DNA from: JBGTLW01 sp041743835
GTDB taxonomy: Bacteria; Planctomycetota; Phycisphaerae; Phycisphaerales; Phycisphaeraceae
DNA: 22,494 nucleotides
Direction of reading: 5' to 3'
NCBI GenBank assembly: GCA_041743835.1
Contig: JBGTLW010000394.1
Coordinates: 1 to 22,494, forward strand
The number at the start of each line of letters is the position of its first letter. The first letter of the stretch is position 1. Below are positions 22,186-22,494 of the stretch, in pieces. Position numbers and translations under genes: made by a program. The notes below the pieces were generated by a model that saw only the letters and a list, made by a program, of their open reading frames with translations, had not been told where the DNA came from and did no database searches.

Positions 22186-22494
22186 CACGCATCGTTACCT
22201 ACGGCGACGAAACCGTCCGCCGAGGCCAGCCCCGCTGCGGCCAGGGCTTGGGGCAACAGGTAGGCGATGGCGTGCCGGTCACTGGTGGCGCTGAGGAACG
22301 CCTGTCCCCGGCCCACTTGCCGATGCCGCAGCGCGGGCAAACCATCGAAACCGCCGCCCTGGAACGTGCCGAGTACTTGGCCATCGGCCTCGACCCAGCG
22401 ATCGACCCAGCCCTCGGTCTCGATCGTTTGGCCGTCGTGTGTCTGGATGGTGGCCGCCTCCAGCCGCGGGTGGTCGCCCGGCACGCGCAGCCGC
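22185..22494 (-). CDS. GH42-like beta-galactosidase, C-terminal part (5' end outside window)
   Basis: 102 codons of an open frame running off the window edge. The segment WVDRWVEADGQVLGTFQGGG, then FDGLPALRHRQVGRGQAFLS and ATSDRHAIAYLLPQALAAAG, follows the trimerisation-domain pattern of GH42 beta-galactosidases ('...ga.vlatY..g.faG.PAvtrn..G.G.ayylat...'). The catalytic barrel lies outside the window. It ends with TGA overlapping the start of the truncated sulfatase, a sign of one operon. Another glutamine-amidotransferase-like GH tail is the alternative. GH42 with sulfatase genes fits use of galactose-containing sulfated polysaccharides. Confidence 0.6.
   Translation of the reverse strand, partial: RLRVPGDHPRLEAATIQTHDGQTIETEGWVDRWVEADGQVLGTFQGGGFDGLPALRHRQVGRGQAFLSATSDRHAIAYLLPQALAAAGLASADGFVAVGNDA

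Noticed and set aside
1..22494. CRISPR array, toxin-antitoxin or phage-defence genes
   Set aside because: No repeat-spacer pattern and no recognisable defence protein was found on either strand.

Overview
The window looks like part of a high-GC chromosome of a planctomycete, most likely class Phycisphaerae. This is inferred from gene content: a TIM-barrel glycosidase with many accessory domains, two sulfatase genes, a PEP-CTERM-sorted LamG-like protein, a pseudopilin with an H...DG tail of the planctomycete type, weak or absent Shine-Dalgarno sites in many genes, and remnants of planctomycete-type IS elements. No database search was possible, so the class assignment is an inference.

Region 1 (1-2932) is envelope-related. 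It has the 3' end of a TonB-like protein gene (+), then a minus-strand group: a GH2-like protein that appears to have lost its catalytic motif, a 76-aa membrane-anchored or secreted small protein, a LolA-like periplasmic protein, and tatA.

Region 2 (3063-9014, all minus strand) is a textbook fatty-acid and phospholipid initiation operon in the order rpmF-plsX-fabH-fabD-fabG-acpP-fabF. plsX most likely starts at TTG, plsX and fabH overlap by ATGA, acpP has its own sigma70-like promoter, and a hairpin plus U-run separates acpP from fabF.

Region 3 (9348-10485) holds a tRNA-Leu(GAG) with a good promoter and, just after it, a broken transposase. It looks like the border between core genome and an accessory island.

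Region 4 (10486-22494) is a carbohydrate-utilisation island. A 1126-aa secreted clan GH-A enzyme (-) is transcribed divergently from a GntR/LacI-type regulator (+). The shared 170-bp promoter region carries two inverted copies of an operator-like sequence, each overlapping a -10 box. Downstream of the regulator, on the same strand, come a LamG-like PEP-CTERM protein, a pseudopilin, a GH95-like glycosidase and a type I sulfatase. On the minus strand at the window end are the 3' end of a GH42-like beta-galactosidase gene and, overlapping its stop codon, a second sulfatase gene cut off by an IS4-type transposase fragment. The likely role is breakdown of a sulfated, possibly fucose- and galactose-containing algal polysaccharide; the substrate is inferred only from family names.

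The most unusual structures are: the divergent operator pair; a perfect 18-bp palindrome before the PEP-CTERM gene; a 46-bp inverted repeat with a palindromic core flanking the intact sulfatase gene like a mobile cassette; and several IS fragments at the cassette and island edges. I see no CRISPR array, no rRNA and no defence system.
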